A stretch of 64,000 nucleotides of DNA. It comes from Phialophora verrucosa. Lineage: Eukaryota; Ascomycota; Eurotiomycetes; Chaetothyriales; Herpotrichiellaceae. The stretch is taken from positions 1,984,001-2,048,000 of the forward strand of contig MSED01000002.1 of assembly GCA_002099365.1 (NCBI GenBank). Direction: 5' to 3'. This document shows, in pieces, positions 1 to 12,294 of this stretch. Numbering within the stretch: the first letter of the stretch is position 1; each line of letters begins with the position of its first letter. A model generated the notes under the pieces. The model saw nothing but the letters and a program-made list of their open reading frames with translations. It had not been told where the DNA came from and did no database searches. The position numbers and the translations under genes were made by a program.

Positions 1-3000
1 GAGACTCGTTCTTTGCGAGTACTTCGTTGATGCCATAATGGACAACAGAGAGTTCGTAGTGGATGCGACCCGTGTCAGCAAGTTGGAGCTTATAGTCTTC
101 TTCGTGGCCGTGATCGAACGTCGGTTCGTAGGCCAGCCACAGCTTCCTATCGTCTGCGTGGACTTTGGTCTGAAGATTCTTCGCCTCCGTCACTTTGAGT
201 GCAATGTCCTTGCCGTCGAGTCTGTTGCTCGGGTGATGGCTGACTCGCTTTACGATGAGGTTTCGGATCTTGAATTCGCCATCGTGAGGCGGCCGGAAGT
301 AGAGCATAATCTTCTTTCGGTCGGGCAAGACATAGAGTGACTCGACGAAGGTCTTGACACTGTGAGCGACCGTCTCCGAACGGTCAGACCACTCCAGAGG
401 CCCCGACAAAGCCGCAGACAGGTCCCAGATCTGACTTGGAACGTGAATGCTGATCGTACCCACATTGATCAGACCTTTCCGTAAGCCGTAGCGACCTGTC
501 TCGTCGACTATGATCTGAAAGTTCTCGTTGGACCGGCTCTGGCACTGAAATTCATAAGCGACAGATAGAGAGCTAGGGGTAGGATCCCAGAGCTTGAGGT
601 TGCCGCCCCTGCCAGCGTCCTTCGTTTCAAGGACACGATCGATGTCGGCACCGTTGGACGTTAATATCTTGGTGAAGCTGGAGAAGGTATGGCCGGATCC
701 ACGGGAGTCGAAGTAGGATTTCCAGTTCTCGACGCTGTGGTACGTCTTCTCGAGCACCTGTTGTCCAGGCGAAACAAGAACTTGCCCAACTTGGATTTCG
801 AAATTGAGTTTCCCCTTGAGAAGTCTCCCGACTTCGAACACCGGTTGCAAAAGTCCGACAAGCTTGTAAGCCTGCTGATCCCGAAGACTGTCCTCTACGA
901 TTTTAGCATGCTCTTGTGCCAGAGGTGTCTTCTCCTTCTTCAGCTGCTTTCTCTTCCACTCACTCATCTCTTCGGCCTTTGGAGAGGTGGATTGTGCTTG
1001 AGTGACGGTCGGGGTCGGGCCGTGAGCCTCCTCGATTGCTCGTCTTCTGCGGGCCGCCGCTTCTTCTTTAGTCTCCTTTTTGGACGCTTTTTTGGGAGCT
1101 TTGGCAGGGTTTCCGCCTTGCTGGCGCATGGTCGAATGTACCTTCGGGGTTGTTTCTTCTGCGGCCTTCTTGTTCTTCCCTGCCATAGCTGCCATGGCAG
1201 CCAGGGCTTCTTGCAAGGATCTTTCCCTCAAAGCGGCTTGATCAACCTTTGGTATGACTGTGGTGACCCACTCTGAACCTTCTTCACTAAACTTCAAACG
1301 GGTGTTGTAAGATCGTCCAGAGCTTGGAGACTGTGATGTAGTACTAGATCGCATATGCGGTTGAGACGGCGTATCAGTCTGCAATAGGTTTCCGCTCGCA
1401 TGCTGTGACTGTGTGGCATCGATATGAGAACCAGCAGCTCGTGTTGGAGGAATATCAGATTCATACCCCGGTGGAATGGCAGGAGCTCGAGATAGCGTCT
1501 CCGGCACGAGCGGCACTATCGACTCGAAGCCGGGAGGCACAACAGGAGCGCGGCTCGCAGTAGCCGGTACTCGGACGTCGATAAGATTCCTATCAGCTGC
1601 TCGGGGTATATTCCCTCGAGTGTCACGACCCCTCGAAGATCTCCCGACAGGTGCAGCGACACGAGGGCCTGCATGCGCTCCTCCTCGATGACCACCTCGA
1701 GGACTGCCTCGTGCAGGAGCTGGGTTTGGCCGTGGTTGACCAGTGCGGGTGTTGTTTTGGTTTCTGCCACCATGGTGGTCATTAGCGCGTCTACGCTGAC
1801 CTTGTCTGCGCTGCTGACCACCTCGGCCACGGTAGTCCCGAGCTGGTTGTGGAGACGATCGATATGCAGTGGGATCAAACACAGGTCTCTGGACAGGTAG
1901 TGATGGTGGACCTTGTGAGTTCGTTGCTAGTATTTGGTTAGAGGAAGGGACCTCCTTGAACTCCGCTGAGCTTTTCGCCTGCATGTGGATGGGAGCTTGG
2001 TTGTCGGAGAGGTCCTCTGGTCGGGGGGGAGGCATGCCAGCCATGTGTTCTAGCATGTCTGCGCTTCTATCGTGAACGAGTTGTTCGGTTCCGGTGGCAT
2101 GGGGCTGTCTTGCAATGGTGGCGGTAACAGCGTCATCCTCCAGGCTGTACAGCAGGGGCTCAAACGCCTGTGGAGACATTCTGCTCGAGGGCATACTTTC
2201 TTCTTCCGGGGCGTCAATGAGGGTGTTGTTGTTATTCTTAACCCGAGAAAATGGTGAGAAAGACTGGGGCTTGCGGCCAGGCCTTGACATATCCATCAGA
2301 TCTTCTTCATCTGACAATTGAATGAGCGGAGCTGATGTGGCTGGTTGGGCTGTTGAGGGAACAGCTTTCCTAGCACGGCGAGGCGGCTCATCGTCATCGC
2401 TGTCAGAGTGTACCAAGACTCTACGGCGGCGGGGCGCTCCCTGTTCCACTGGTGCCTCGGGGGCAATCTCAGGGTTCGCGGAAGGGATGATGTTGTTCGT
2501 CCACGCCGTGATTCTGTCAGCATCGGCATTGTTCACAGTGCCTGTATCACTGTTGTCCGCGGAGGTCGGATTGGACGTGACAATGGGCACCATATTCTTA
2601 GGATCTCCAAAACTCGTGTATTGTTGTCCATCCCAGACCTTCGACGCCTGGCACTGAGCAGTATGCGCAACGCCGAGGTATTGCAGGTTGTGAGGTATTT
2701 CCAGAAGCCGCGTCCTTGAATCAAAGCAACGAAGCTCACCAAGCACTTTTCTAAAGAGGGTTTGCTCCTGCCGATTGACAACAACACGGTCGTAGGAGAA
2801 GTGACCGGGCACCATGCTGACGTACTGCAATTTAGAGTCCTGTTGGTTGGGAGGCCAGATGAGGAGATCGCCGGTTGCACGGAGAGACATATTGGTAGTC
2901 TGTGCTGCGAGAGTTTCCTAGGGCAAAGTATCAGCAACAATGTCTGCGAAAGCGACGAAAGCATACCAGTAGAGGCTCAAGCCTCACAAGCTTGTCATAG

Positions 3001-3747
3001 GCCATCTGAATATTGCCTTGAAAGATCCGATAGCGCTTCTCTGCTTCTTCGGCGAAGAGCGACGAGCCTGTCAATTGTGCAATTTCTTTGGCATACATAG
3101 GCGGAAGTATGCTGATATTTCCATTTCGTGGCTTCCAGTAGGCAGTCAGATGCTGCATTGGCTCAAGAGCGTCTCCATCCGATGATTCGGTGTCAGAATC
3201 GTACTGCAAGAGGACCCGGTCTGCGGTAAGGTCTTGTGGAATTAGATCTTCTACGACCGTGCCCTGCAAGGGCCAGATGCGAGGCTCATCGTCCAAGGCG
3301 GGCGGAGCTGACAGCTGGTACTCGATGTACCCGGCCATACGGGTCAGGAAATCTCGCATTGTCTGGTTGTCGTCCTGGTCAACTTCGGCACAGAAAGCCT
3401 GGAAATCACGGTTAGCAAGATCCATGGAGGCCAACATTACGGGTGGATTGAGCAAGCACACACCTGTTTAGAAGCGTCAAAGTAGAAGAAAGGTGCTGTG
3501 CCCGGGTCATCGTGGGCATCACTACATCAGAAGATCAGCACAGCTCACCGTTCTCGCCCTGCGGGTGGGAGGTCAGGTCGTGGGTACCATACATGTCAGC
3601 TTGGATGAGTTCATCTGCCTGAATCATACGTTATCATCTGAATTGGCTGTGGCTGATCTGGGTTGAGGAAGAACTCACTGCCTGCTTACTGAATTCGTAC
3701 AAAGATGCCACAATAATAGTCTTCTTGGTCGCCATTTTGGTCGCCAT
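1..3747 (-). CDS. Large RG-rich conserved fungal protein, 3' end outside window
   Basis: Function not recognised. Five exons (3747-3679, 3618-3549, 3495-3464, 3398-2967, 2917 to the window edge) join in frame; the last stays open for over 970 codons, giving at least 1170 residues with no stop in the window. Start chosen at the first of two close ATGs (MATK-MATKK). Residues 1-320 look folded, with an acidic patch (DSDTESSDGD). About 330-760 is low complexity and disordered, with an RG/GG-rich part near 580-640 typical of RNA-binding proteins. A Lys/Arg-rich stretch (KKASKKETKEEAAARRRR) near 800 is followed by a folded C-terminal region. A nuclear or RNA-associated role is inference only. Splice sites are canonical GT-AG, but expression was not tested. 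Confidence 0.72.
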
Positions 3748-4469
3748 TCCTGCAAAACTGCACAGTCCCAACGACGGTGCTTTTGCCTGACTGACGACCT
3801 GGGCGAGAGGACCTGGGAGATGTGGAAAGGAATAGAGAACTGTATTTGCTCAAAGCGAGAGCAAGCAAGAATTACTGGGAGAATTGGTAGACCAAGAACC
3901 CATCTCCCCAGGACGTCTTAGGAGATGAATGGTAGTGGGATGGGTGAGAGGAAGAGGTGAATCGGAGAAAATATTTTCCGACGGCTTCCGTGAGGGGTAC
4001 ACAGCCTCGCGACGCACGTGACATTTTTCTTCACTGCTCGGCTCAATAAGACGCCGATGTGAGGATTCCCCTCAAAGGTAGAAGTCTCACAGGCTTTGTT
4101 CTTTACAGACGCGTTCCAGCAAAGTATTCACAGAGCAGAGGCGTCAGCTGGTCTTGAACAGTTACTTTTTGCAGTTTGTTGTTTGTCATCCGACGGTCCA
4201 CCGTGGCAATTGTGATTGCTGCAACAGCTCATGAATTGGTGGGGCCGGATCAAGCCAGCACCTTTGTCGCTGTCACCCTGTGTACACAAAAGCTCGGGCG
4301 GACGTTCGCAAGCACCAAGACTCTCCTATGCTGCTGTTTGAGATCCTGATGTTTGACCCTTGGCAGGCAGGAGTATGTATTAGATAGCCCGCTTCCTCAT
4401 CTATGTCCTGGTCATAACTTCGTGTAGTCATCAAGCTCCGGGCACAATTCAATATCGGCGTGAGTGCCT
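3748..4469. other. Intergenic: promoter of the RG-rich gene and 3' flank of the She3-like gene
   Basis: About 720 bases with no supported coding region. It holds the upstream region of the minus-strand gene starting at 3747 and the 3' flank of the next minus-strand gene. No recognisable RNA or repeat was seen. Confidence 0.6.
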
Positions 4470-5610
4470 TCACTTGGCCACTTTGGTCGAATCCTTTCGT
4501 CTGTGCTTTGTGAGCTTGAGAGGACTGCGGCTTCTTTTCCCGTCCACTTCGTTAGCTGTCTGTGGCCTCGAAGCAACGCTATTTCTCGAATCTTCTGCTT
4601 GAGACGATAGCGGACCGGGGTGATGGCGGTGGACGACATCTTCAATGTTCATGACCCATCGCATTCGCCCTGTCACCTCAGCCATCTCCTCCAGCTTCTG
4701 GTCCACTGCCTGGTCGTTGCGGCTGACAGTTTGTTGGAGGTCGGATACCGCACTGTCAATCTCATGCCTGTAAGCCTTGAAATTCGTGGATAACTTTCGG
4801 TTGAGATCCTCGAGTTGGGCAATAGTCTGTCGTTGCTGTTCGGCGATGATTTCCAGCTTCTTCTGCTTCTCAAGATCCTCTTCCTTTTGTCGTAGAAGCG
4901 CACCGACTTCACTCCTGATCTTGTCAAGTCCAGCCTGGTGGCGATTATAGTCCACTTTCCGACAGTCGACAATGGTTTCATACTCTACCTCTTTCTGAGT
5001 GGCAAGGGCCTTCGCCTGATGGGCCTGGTTTCTCCATACTTCCTCGTTTGAAATTGCAGCCGCTGCTTGGGCTTCAGCCTGGGTGGTTCTCATTTTCTCT
5101 TTTCTGAGCTCTTCCCGTAGCTCCTCGACTTGCCGTTCTCTTCTCGATAATTGCCGAAGTGTCGCTTCATTAGATTGCTCGTAGTTACTCGTCCGGTCTT
5201 GCAGGGATTGGTTGCGTGTCTTTAAGGTCTCGGTCTGTTTTTCTGATTCCTCTAGGCGTGTCGTCAGAAGTTGCCTCTCCCGCCGTAGTCTGTCAATGTC
5301 GCCCTGAAGTCTCTCGATCACTCTGCCTGATTTGCCAGTGCCAGCGTGCCCAATGGCAGATGACCAGGGTACCGCTTCGGGAGGGGGTGACTCGGAAGAA
5401 GACTGAACTAAGACCACGTCAGCGATCTGCCCAAGGCGCCCGTCGAGATTGAACCGTACCTGAGCGCATCATAGAGGCACTGGAGACTCGACCAGAAGTC
5501 GGGCGCACCCCATCGAGCTGACTTTGCTCCTTAAGCACTCCATTGGATTCGGACATTGTTGGAGTCGATGGGATGGGAGAACTGTTGGAGAGGCGTGATT
5601 TCTTCCTCAT
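4470..5610 (-). CDS. SWI5-dependent HO expression protein 3-like coiled-coil protein
   Basis: Two exons (5610-5460 and 5407-4470) with a 52-nt intron give a 362-residue protein. The N-terminal 70 residues are Ser/Pro-rich; a long heptad-rich coiled coil of about 200 residues follows, starting near GKSGRVIERLQGDIDRLRRE and rich in Glu, Gln, Arg and Leu; the tail is basic (KHRRKDSTKVAK). This layout matches the fungal She3 family. In yeast, She3 is the adaptor linking the type V myosin Myo4 to She2-bound mRNA. Filamentous relatives are mostly annotated by similarity, so an mRNA-transport role is inference. The alternative is a generic coiled-coil scaffold. Start chosen at MRKKSRLSNSS, the ATG that opens the frame spliced into the long exon. 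Confidence 0.75.
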
Positions 5611-6446
5611 GGCACGCCCTGGTCGGTCCAGCGTGGTTTTCAAGCAGACACGGGACGTGTCCAGTGAAGTTGTATTGAGGTGTGAATGAGACAGACAATG
5701 ACAGTTGCGGCTGCGCTCTGCGGCTGGGTTGGATGCTGTCGGAGTACGCGGAAGGCGCTCTTGACTGTAATAACGTAGATACGAACGTGACAAAGTTGCG
5801 GCTGGCTTCAGATAACATAAAGCAGAGAAAATCCCAGAGAAATAATGTGTTGAGACTCCTTACCCGCGCTGAGGTGACGGCATATTATTTGTTTGAGATG
5901 GGCCATTAGGTTAGTGGAGAAACAGCTTTGGGTGGGCAACGCACCAGCGCTGACCACTGACCAGGACGGCGCGTTGTCGATGAAAAGCCTCGCTCATCTC
6001 ACGCGTTAATTGTTCTCCTGAGCGAATGGGAAGGTGGCCAGTAAGCCCCCGGCCAACGGCTGTCCCTGGCCGGCTTCCGGGGCTTGCTGAATCCTAATCC
6101 GCTTCCAGAACAGGCCGTGCAGGCCCTGCGAGGATCTCTACGCTAACGCCAGGGGAGAGGGACGCGTCCCGGAACAGTGACGCACGAGTCCAAATGTCAG
6201 ATTAATTTTACGCAACCAAGACATTTGTTGATTGACATGAGGAAAGCTGGCCACTCCATCCATCATCCTACAAGAGCGTCGGGCTGAGAGAATTGCTGAG
6301 GACAGAGTGCCATTTGACGTCAGTCCCGGTATTATTAACTGCACGGAACGAACTTTTCACAGGATAACCCAGAGAATCGGTATATTAACGCCTCGCTCTG
6401 TGACCAGAAACCTCCTCTACTCAAAAAGTGCCGCGTACCTCCTTCC
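5611..6446. other. Intergenic: promoter of the She3-like gene
   Basis: About 840 bases without a supported gene. Short open frames here lack start context or homology. It contains the upstream region of the gene at 5610 and the 3' flank of the cell-wall protein gene. Confidence 0.55.
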
Positions 6447-7288
6447 TCAACTTAAGAACATCACTGCGGCGAGTACTCCCATCGCCAAAGCAGCTGAGCT
6501 TCCAAGCTGAGCTGCACCGTCCGAGTCAGGAGCACTTGTTGTAGCCGCAGCTGTTTGCGCTGCGGAGGTCGAGCTGGGCTGGTCGCCAAAGTTGGCAGAA
6601 GAGGCAGACGAGGCAGAAGAAGTCGAGTGTTCGGTGACGGCGGGAGTCAGACTGGTGCTGGTGGTTCGCGAGAGTGTTGCAGAGCTATAGGTGAACCACA
6701 AGTCAGTCTCTGGCAATTTGGCGCTGTTTGATTGACTTGGGACTCACCTGAAGGTCGCATTGCTGGCAATCAGCGTACTTGACCCAGCCGATATGATGGT
6801 AGCGCCCGTTGTCGTCAGAGGCACCGTGGCGTTGCTCGCGGTTGTTGTTGTGCTCGTATCCGTCACTGATGCTGTTGATGTGCCACTTCCACCAACGATC
6901 GAAAATTGTCCGCTGTAATTGATCGAACCTTGGCCTTGAGTAATTTGAAGTGCGTAGTCCCTGCGATTTAGTGTCCTAGGTTAGTACCTATACAACACCA
7001 ACGGATGTAGTGAAGGACATACGAAGCGGTCGCCAGACTCTCGGAGACCTTCCAGACAAAGAAATTATCCTCAACGCCGTCTGCCAGTGTTGCAATCGTC
7101 TTCAGAGCGTTCGAGTCGCCTTCTCGAAGAGTTATCGTGACGGGAGATCCGTCGCCACCGCCCCAAGTGATGTTGTATGATTCCCCTACATTTGCAACAG
7201 CCGGAACCGATGTGAATGCAATCTTCGTTTGTGCGAGAGCATATGTGAAGAGCGAGGCGCCTAGGAGGAGGAGCTTCGTAGACAACAT
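6447..7288 (-). CDS. Kre9/Knh1-like GPI-anchored cell-surface protein
   Basis: Three exons (7288-7023, 6960-6748, 6684-6447) give 238 residues. Residues 1-20 are a signal peptide (MLSTKLLLLGASLFTYALAQ). Residues 22 to about 105 match the Kre9/Knh1 N-terminal beta-sandwich family of fungal wall proteins (Val-Gly-Glu-Ser-Tyr-Asn-Ile-Thr-Trp core, then VTITLREGD). A Ser/Thr/Ala-rich stalk follows, and the C-terminus ends in a hydrophobic GPI-addition signal (AALAMGVLAAVMFLS). The protein should be O-glycosylated and held on the plasma membrane or in the wall. Such Ser-Thr-rich GPI proteins are linked to beta-1,6-glucan and wall assembly in yeast relatives; the specific role here is unknown. The ATG at 7288 places the signal peptide at the very N-terminus. 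Confidence 0.85.
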
Positions 7289-8000
7289 GACTTCCAACTT
7301 TTCGAAGATTGAGATCAGACAGAACAGAAAGATCAGGGCTTGAGCAGCCGAGCGGGCAGCGACCTGGGTAGAGAATGTCGAGGTAGGTACGCGTCGCGTC
7401 CACGGGATCAGTACGACAGCGAAAGTGATTGAACGAGTGAATAAAACGAATGTGTAGCGGAGTCACGTAGGCCTCTGCTGGAGCTGGTGAAGACAGGATT
7501 GAAAATCACCTGAACAACAAGAAAACGCAGTTGACAACAGGACGACGTACGAAGTACGAGGTACTCGGTTCTGGCAGAACATCCATTTCGCCTCACACTC
7601 ATGAAATTTTCGCTTGCCTCCGACGGCCCGAAGAGAAAGTCGGTGCCTCCCAGACACTCTTCGGGAGGCTGTAGGAGGCAGCCAATGGCCACTCGGGGTG
7701 CCAGACAGGCTTAACCAGTTTTGCGTTGGCCTCGTCTCGTCGGTCCCATATGCAATTTCCATCTCCTGTCGATTCTCCACAGCTTCCAGATCAGCAATCA
7801 CCATTCACCAGATGTTGAGATCTCCAGACCCGACAGAACAAGGCATTCAGCAAAAGGGCATTGGTAAGGCATGTCGCTTATATCAGCAATTAGAGTTGGG
7901 GTCATGTCGCTCTCACAATATCCCTCGTTCGTAATGCTGTAGGATACGGGACAGTAGAATTTACTGTCACTTCCGCGCGGTGGACCACACAGCATTTTGA
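7289..8000. other. Intergenic: promoter of the GPI protein and 3' flank of tyrosinase
   Basis: About 710 bases. Overlapping short frames on both strands show no recognisable protein. A stretch near 7550-7570 carries the GTACGAAGTACGAGGTAC cluster, related to the GTAC-rich motifs seen elsewhere in the window. Confidence 0.5.
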
Positions 8001-10158
8001 TCACGTCTGTTTATGCGGACGTCCTGCCCCGCAAGGCTTGCCGTCCGTGACAGAGTCGAGCCATTGCACTGCACCGTACTGCGGAAAACGATTTCTAGCC
8101 GTTCGAGGTACGACCGGTCGCGTTGAGACTGATATTGAGAGTCCGGAAAGCGCCGTGACTGGCACCTCTTCGCCTGCCGGGGTGCGAGCTTTCCACGTCA
8201 GAGCCTTCTGTAAAAGCGGGACCACGGATCGCGGCGAAAGATCTCGAAGCACGCCTCTAGACACGCCTGCTGCCAATGTATGTGTCAAAGGGACCTCGCC
8301 GCGCACTTGTCCTTGGGGAAATCCTCCGGGATGGAACAGTGTCAGGTTGGCAGGATTGAATGGGGCATACGTCCCAATCAGATTTGTAGCTGTTGGCCAC
8401 TGAAAGACCTCACGGGGAGCATCCCCTATGAAGAAATCGATGCAGAAGCTTGTGGGTAAGGGGAAACGGTCGACTAGGATCGTGATAGACCATTGTTTGT
8501 TGAGGTTGTTCACATTGAGATGCCGTGCGAGATCAAGTGAAACATCGGCGAAGGACTCCGCCAAATTCCTCGATCTGCCACTGATTCCCTCTGATGCACG
8601 CCGAACAGTGCCGTTTGAGGACGGGGCGTAGAGTGAATTGACTGCCGCTCGTACATTCGCAGCTAACTGATCCGGGTTCATTTCCCAGTCCGGTAGCTCA
8701 GGGTAGCTGTAGCCAAATGTTGTTGTACTGCGGACATCATTGGAAGTAAACATTGTGTTGCCGTCATCGGAATGAAACGGAGCAAGAGCTGCCGCATGTT
8801 AGCCGCCGTGTTTTGTGCAGTTTGCGTTACACTGACCGGTAGCTCCCGAATCGACAAACCCAACAGGCTCGTAGTACGATCCGTATGCATTAACGGTCGG
8901 CTCCATGTAGCTGTCCGGATACAGCGCTTGCCACATGGCAAACAAACGATCAACGTTAGCGTGATGCAAATAAAAGACAGGGTCAAAACCTGCAACCTCT
9001 GGAAATTGCATGTGACCATATCCTCCAATGCTGTTGTGGATGCTGTTGTGAATGGTTTCGATGTTGTTACCTGTCACCCAGTGACCGCCAGGCCAAGTAC
9101 ACGAAAATGCCGTATAGTCTGTCACAGATGTAAACATCTGATACACCAATGATTGAATCCTGGCAATCTGTATCAGTATCTCCCACGCCGGAGTCGGGTA
9201 CGACGTACTCACGCAGGGGCATTGGCCAATAAAGCTGCAGTTGCCGCGCTCTGATTGCTGGATCTAGTTGTTTGGTCCCACCAGCGAACGGTTTGCGAGA
9301 AGTTGGCCATCTACGTTTCCCAGGTCAGCGCAACGATCTAGGGTAGGAGAATCGCCTCAAGTATACCGGGTCGGAAAGGGGGAAGCCGTTTCCTGCTGCA
9401 TCGGACTGGAAGACGTATTGGTAGAGGGGATTGTCCATTGTCTGCCACCCTGTAGGCGTATTAACCGTGATTTGTGGTTTGGCGACGACATCTGGTAACA
9501 CCGGGTGGACTGCCCAGTCCCAATATGGATGCCGCAAAGTGAGTGAAGCGTTCACATATTCATCACGTTGGTCTTCAGGATAAGCGATCGCAATACCTTG
9601 AGCATGCTGCCAGATGAGTTGCTAGAATCGGTCAGTCACGCATTGTGGGGGACGATTATGAGGGAGTAAGCGGAAGTGGGCCGGAGTTGAGGCGTGAAAA
9701 AGTTGATGTCTGATTGTCGTGGTGAGAGCTACCTCGTACAATGCCACGTAGGGTCTATGCCAGGTGGGAAACGGAGTAGAAGCGTGCATGCAGAATCCGG
9801 GATAGCCACCATTGCCTGCGACTCCGTCCCAAGGGGTCTGGGGAAAGCCATGAATTCCTATCGTCTGTGAGCGCCATACTGAGCAATGCGAGACTGACTA
9901 CAAACCTGCAATCTGGAAGTAAGAGAGGGGGTCGGATTGGTTGAGAAGTTGGAATTCTCTCAGGGCAAGGATATACAAGTGGAAAGCTGGCCCGGAATTT
10001 GCAAAGTCGTGTATCTCATACCTGAGGGGTCGTTCACCGTTGGAACCTATCCCTCCCAACGCACCAGTGATCTGAAAAGCGTTTAGACAATCAATGAGAA
10101 GGAAGAGAGAAGAGAGAATGAAGGTTGAGCGCTCCTTGCGCTCAAAGATAAAGAGCAT
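8001..10158 (-). CDS. Tyrosinase (type 3 copper monophenol oxidase)
   Basis: Six exons (10158-9906, 9857-9733, 9621-9367, 9310-9213, 9159-8837, 8788-8001) give 613 residues. It oxidises monophenols and o-diphenols to quinones, usually for melanin-type pigment. CuA ligands lie in IHGFPQTPWDG and CMHASTPFPTWHRPY; the Cys-x-His is the thioether pair of fungal tyrosinases. CuB ligands lie in HNSIHNSIGG and FDPVFYLHHANVDRLFAMWQ. The C-terminal part, about 280 residues after residue 330, corresponds to the lid domain that is removed on activation in fungal enzymes. The N-terminus is uncertain: the first 30 residues (MLFIFERKERSTFILSS...) read like a signal peptide, but the same bases also look like an intron end (CTAAAC then TTTTCAG). 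A short upstream exon would then supply the start. Confidence 0.9.
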
Positions 10159-11233
10159 GGTCAAACGTCCTGGGTCCGCAGTCTGAAATAGAGAGAAGAA
10201 CTACACTGCGCGGGCGCGGTTTCTTCATAAAGCAGGAGCCAAGGAGATGTAGCCACCATGCCAGTTCACCACGTCCTCGACTTCAGCTGGAATTGTTTGT
10301 CGCAAGATGCGGATTGCCATGCTCTAGCACCCTCACCGTTGTGCTGGGCCCAATGACTCGGGCAGGTGCGTCCGTCGCCTCACATCGTGATGGTAGCGCA
10401 AAGGAGCCGTGCAGTATTCGTTCCAAAAGGTAGTTCCACCGTGCGCAACATATGTATCAGAGAAGTCCGAATAAGACCTCCTTCTCTTCTATCATTCTCC
10501 GGGCTGCTTCTTGCTAACGGCTGGCAAAATACCAGGATAAGTAGAAAGAAACGCTAATGTTCAGACAAGGTATGTGTCGAAACGATCCTAGAGGACCTTC
10601 CCCTAAGGAGGCATTAGCAGGGGCGTCCTGGAGAACAGGGCTTGACATAGTGTGGCGGGCGCACAGCGTGCACAAGAAGAGGGCGTGTCGATCCCTGAGG
10701 ACACGCATCGCCAGTAGTTCCAGAACGGTGTGCGTATTCTAATAGCATCTGGGGGATAGGGTGGCCGACATCAATATCCTCAGCCATGTCGAGTATGACA
10801 AAGAGTCGCAAACCGGGCCCAACAATGTAGATGTGTGTCACGCGGGAAGCAAACGAAGCAACATTGCAATGGAGGAGGAGGACACCAGCTGTATGAGTTG
10901 ATCGCTGCTTGGCTGCTTGGCCCCTGCACCCGGGATCCTGCGCGATTTCATCATCCTGCAGCAGCCCATCGCGAGAGAGCTTAGGCGAGAGAGGCTGTCG
11001 GCGCAGGTTTCATCGGCTTGCGCGGAGGACCCTCGAGAAAATCACTCGTATCAAGATGTTCAACCTTTTAGCGGCACCAGGCTAAGTATTTGATTCCAAT
11101 TCTTCTTCTCAGCCCGTTCCTAGAATTGCTCCTTACTGCACCCATCTACTTCCTGAAATCAAGCGCGATTAAACGGCGGACGCCCTGAGGAGAAATTCCA
11201 ATATCCGCACCTGCACCGCTTCAACCGTTCGCG
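10159..11233. other. Intergenic: divergent promoter region of tyrosinase and PGA2-like gene
   Basis: About 1.07 kb between divergent genes. It holds the 5' regions of both and possibly a short first exon of tyrosinase. No other gene is supported; frames of 60-75 codons here look random. Confidence 0.55.
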
Positions 11234-11707
11234 ATGGTTCAGTACACTCCTCCGCCGGCGGACCTGTCCCACCTTAACCCGATCCAGCGGTATATGCAGA
11301 AAGGACAGCTTGAAGGTCGAGATTGGGCGTACCTCTTAATCTTCGTCCTGGCATACCTCGCAGCAAGGCCTGCCATTCAGCGGGGCATCAAGTGGTGGAT
11401 GGCCGGCGAAGAACTAAAAGAAGGCGAACGGGCGCAGGCAGAATTTCTACGATCAAAGGCGAAGGTCAGCCCGGATACGATACGAGGAAGCAAATCACAG
11501 GAAACCACCGCGATACCAGAAGGCTCTGGCGATACGACGACCGGTAGTAGCTTGGACAACAAAGGCAAAGTAACGAATCGCAAGGCCAAGGACAGGTCAC
11601 CGGCAGACATCTTGCTTGAATGGGACGATCAGCCAGAAAGGAAGCCCACGGATGGTGACAAGACAGATGTCGTGGCATGGATGAATAGATGGTCCAATGA
11701 CGAATGA
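11234..11707 (+). CDS. PGA2-like ER protein-trafficking protein
   Basis: Single exon, 157 residues. Residues 30-50 form one hydrophobic segment (WAYLLIFVLAYLAARPAI), followed by GIKWWMAGEELKEGERAQAEF, a polar and charged middle, and a conserved-looking C-terminus (DILLEWDDQPERKP...VVAWMNRWSNDE). Layout and length match the fungal PGA2 family (processing of Gas1 and ALP protein 2). In yeast this is an ER/nuclear-envelope membrane protein needed for trafficking of glycoproteins. The first ATG is used, preceded by a pyrimidine-rich leader. The next gene downstream is the oligosaccharyltransferase subunit STT3; a shared secretory theme is noted, but no operon is implied. Confidence 0.85.
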   Translation: MVQYTPPPADLSHLNPIQRYMQKGQLEGRDWAYLLIFVLAYLAARPAIQRGIKWWMAGEELKEGERAQAEFLRSKAKVSPDTIRGSKSQETTAIPEGSGDTTTGSSLDNKGKVTNRKAKDRSPADILLEWDDQPERKPTDGDKTDVVAWMNRWSNDE

Positions 11708-12294
11708 GTGAGGAGAGACTGGAGGACGCTTCTGCCGTCGCTCCCACACACATCATCTTGAGGCACTGGTCCCTCAGAAGATCCAACCCAATCTCTAAGG
11801 ATGCAAACGTGATGCACCTGGTCGAGGACTACCCGACTTAACGGAAAGGCATCTGAGACGATGGTTGATAAGACGCTTGGCCTTGGTCAACGGGCCTGTT
11901 GAGCGAAGTATGTTAACTGGCCTATGCCGTGAACACTAGCCACCACGAGGTTCTATGTTTGGGCCGGCGTTATCTCACGAACAGGTTGAGGAGGTGCGAC
12001 AGCGGGTCCAAGTACTTCGCAACTCAAATACGACCCTCGTTGGCTCTGTAGCGCTCACAAAGACCGTTCTACAGTAATGGTGTGTTCCTGACAAGGCTGA
12101 AGTTGTGCTTGGCAAGGCCACCGTTTCGCCCGTTCGCAGTGACAGGGGTCAAAGGCTTGGTGTTGGAGAGGTCACGTATGCATTGACCTCCTCCAACGGT
12201 CGTGTAATTCTAGATTCGCTGTCCTATCGAGAATTCCTCCTACTGAACCGCCCATTCTGCTCAGCATCTTGTTTCCTCTTCCTTTCTGGCCATC
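11708..12294. other. Intergenic: STT3 promoter
   Basis: About 590 bases. No supported gene. It contains the 3' flank of the PGA2-like gene and the upstream region of STT3. Confidence 0.6.
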
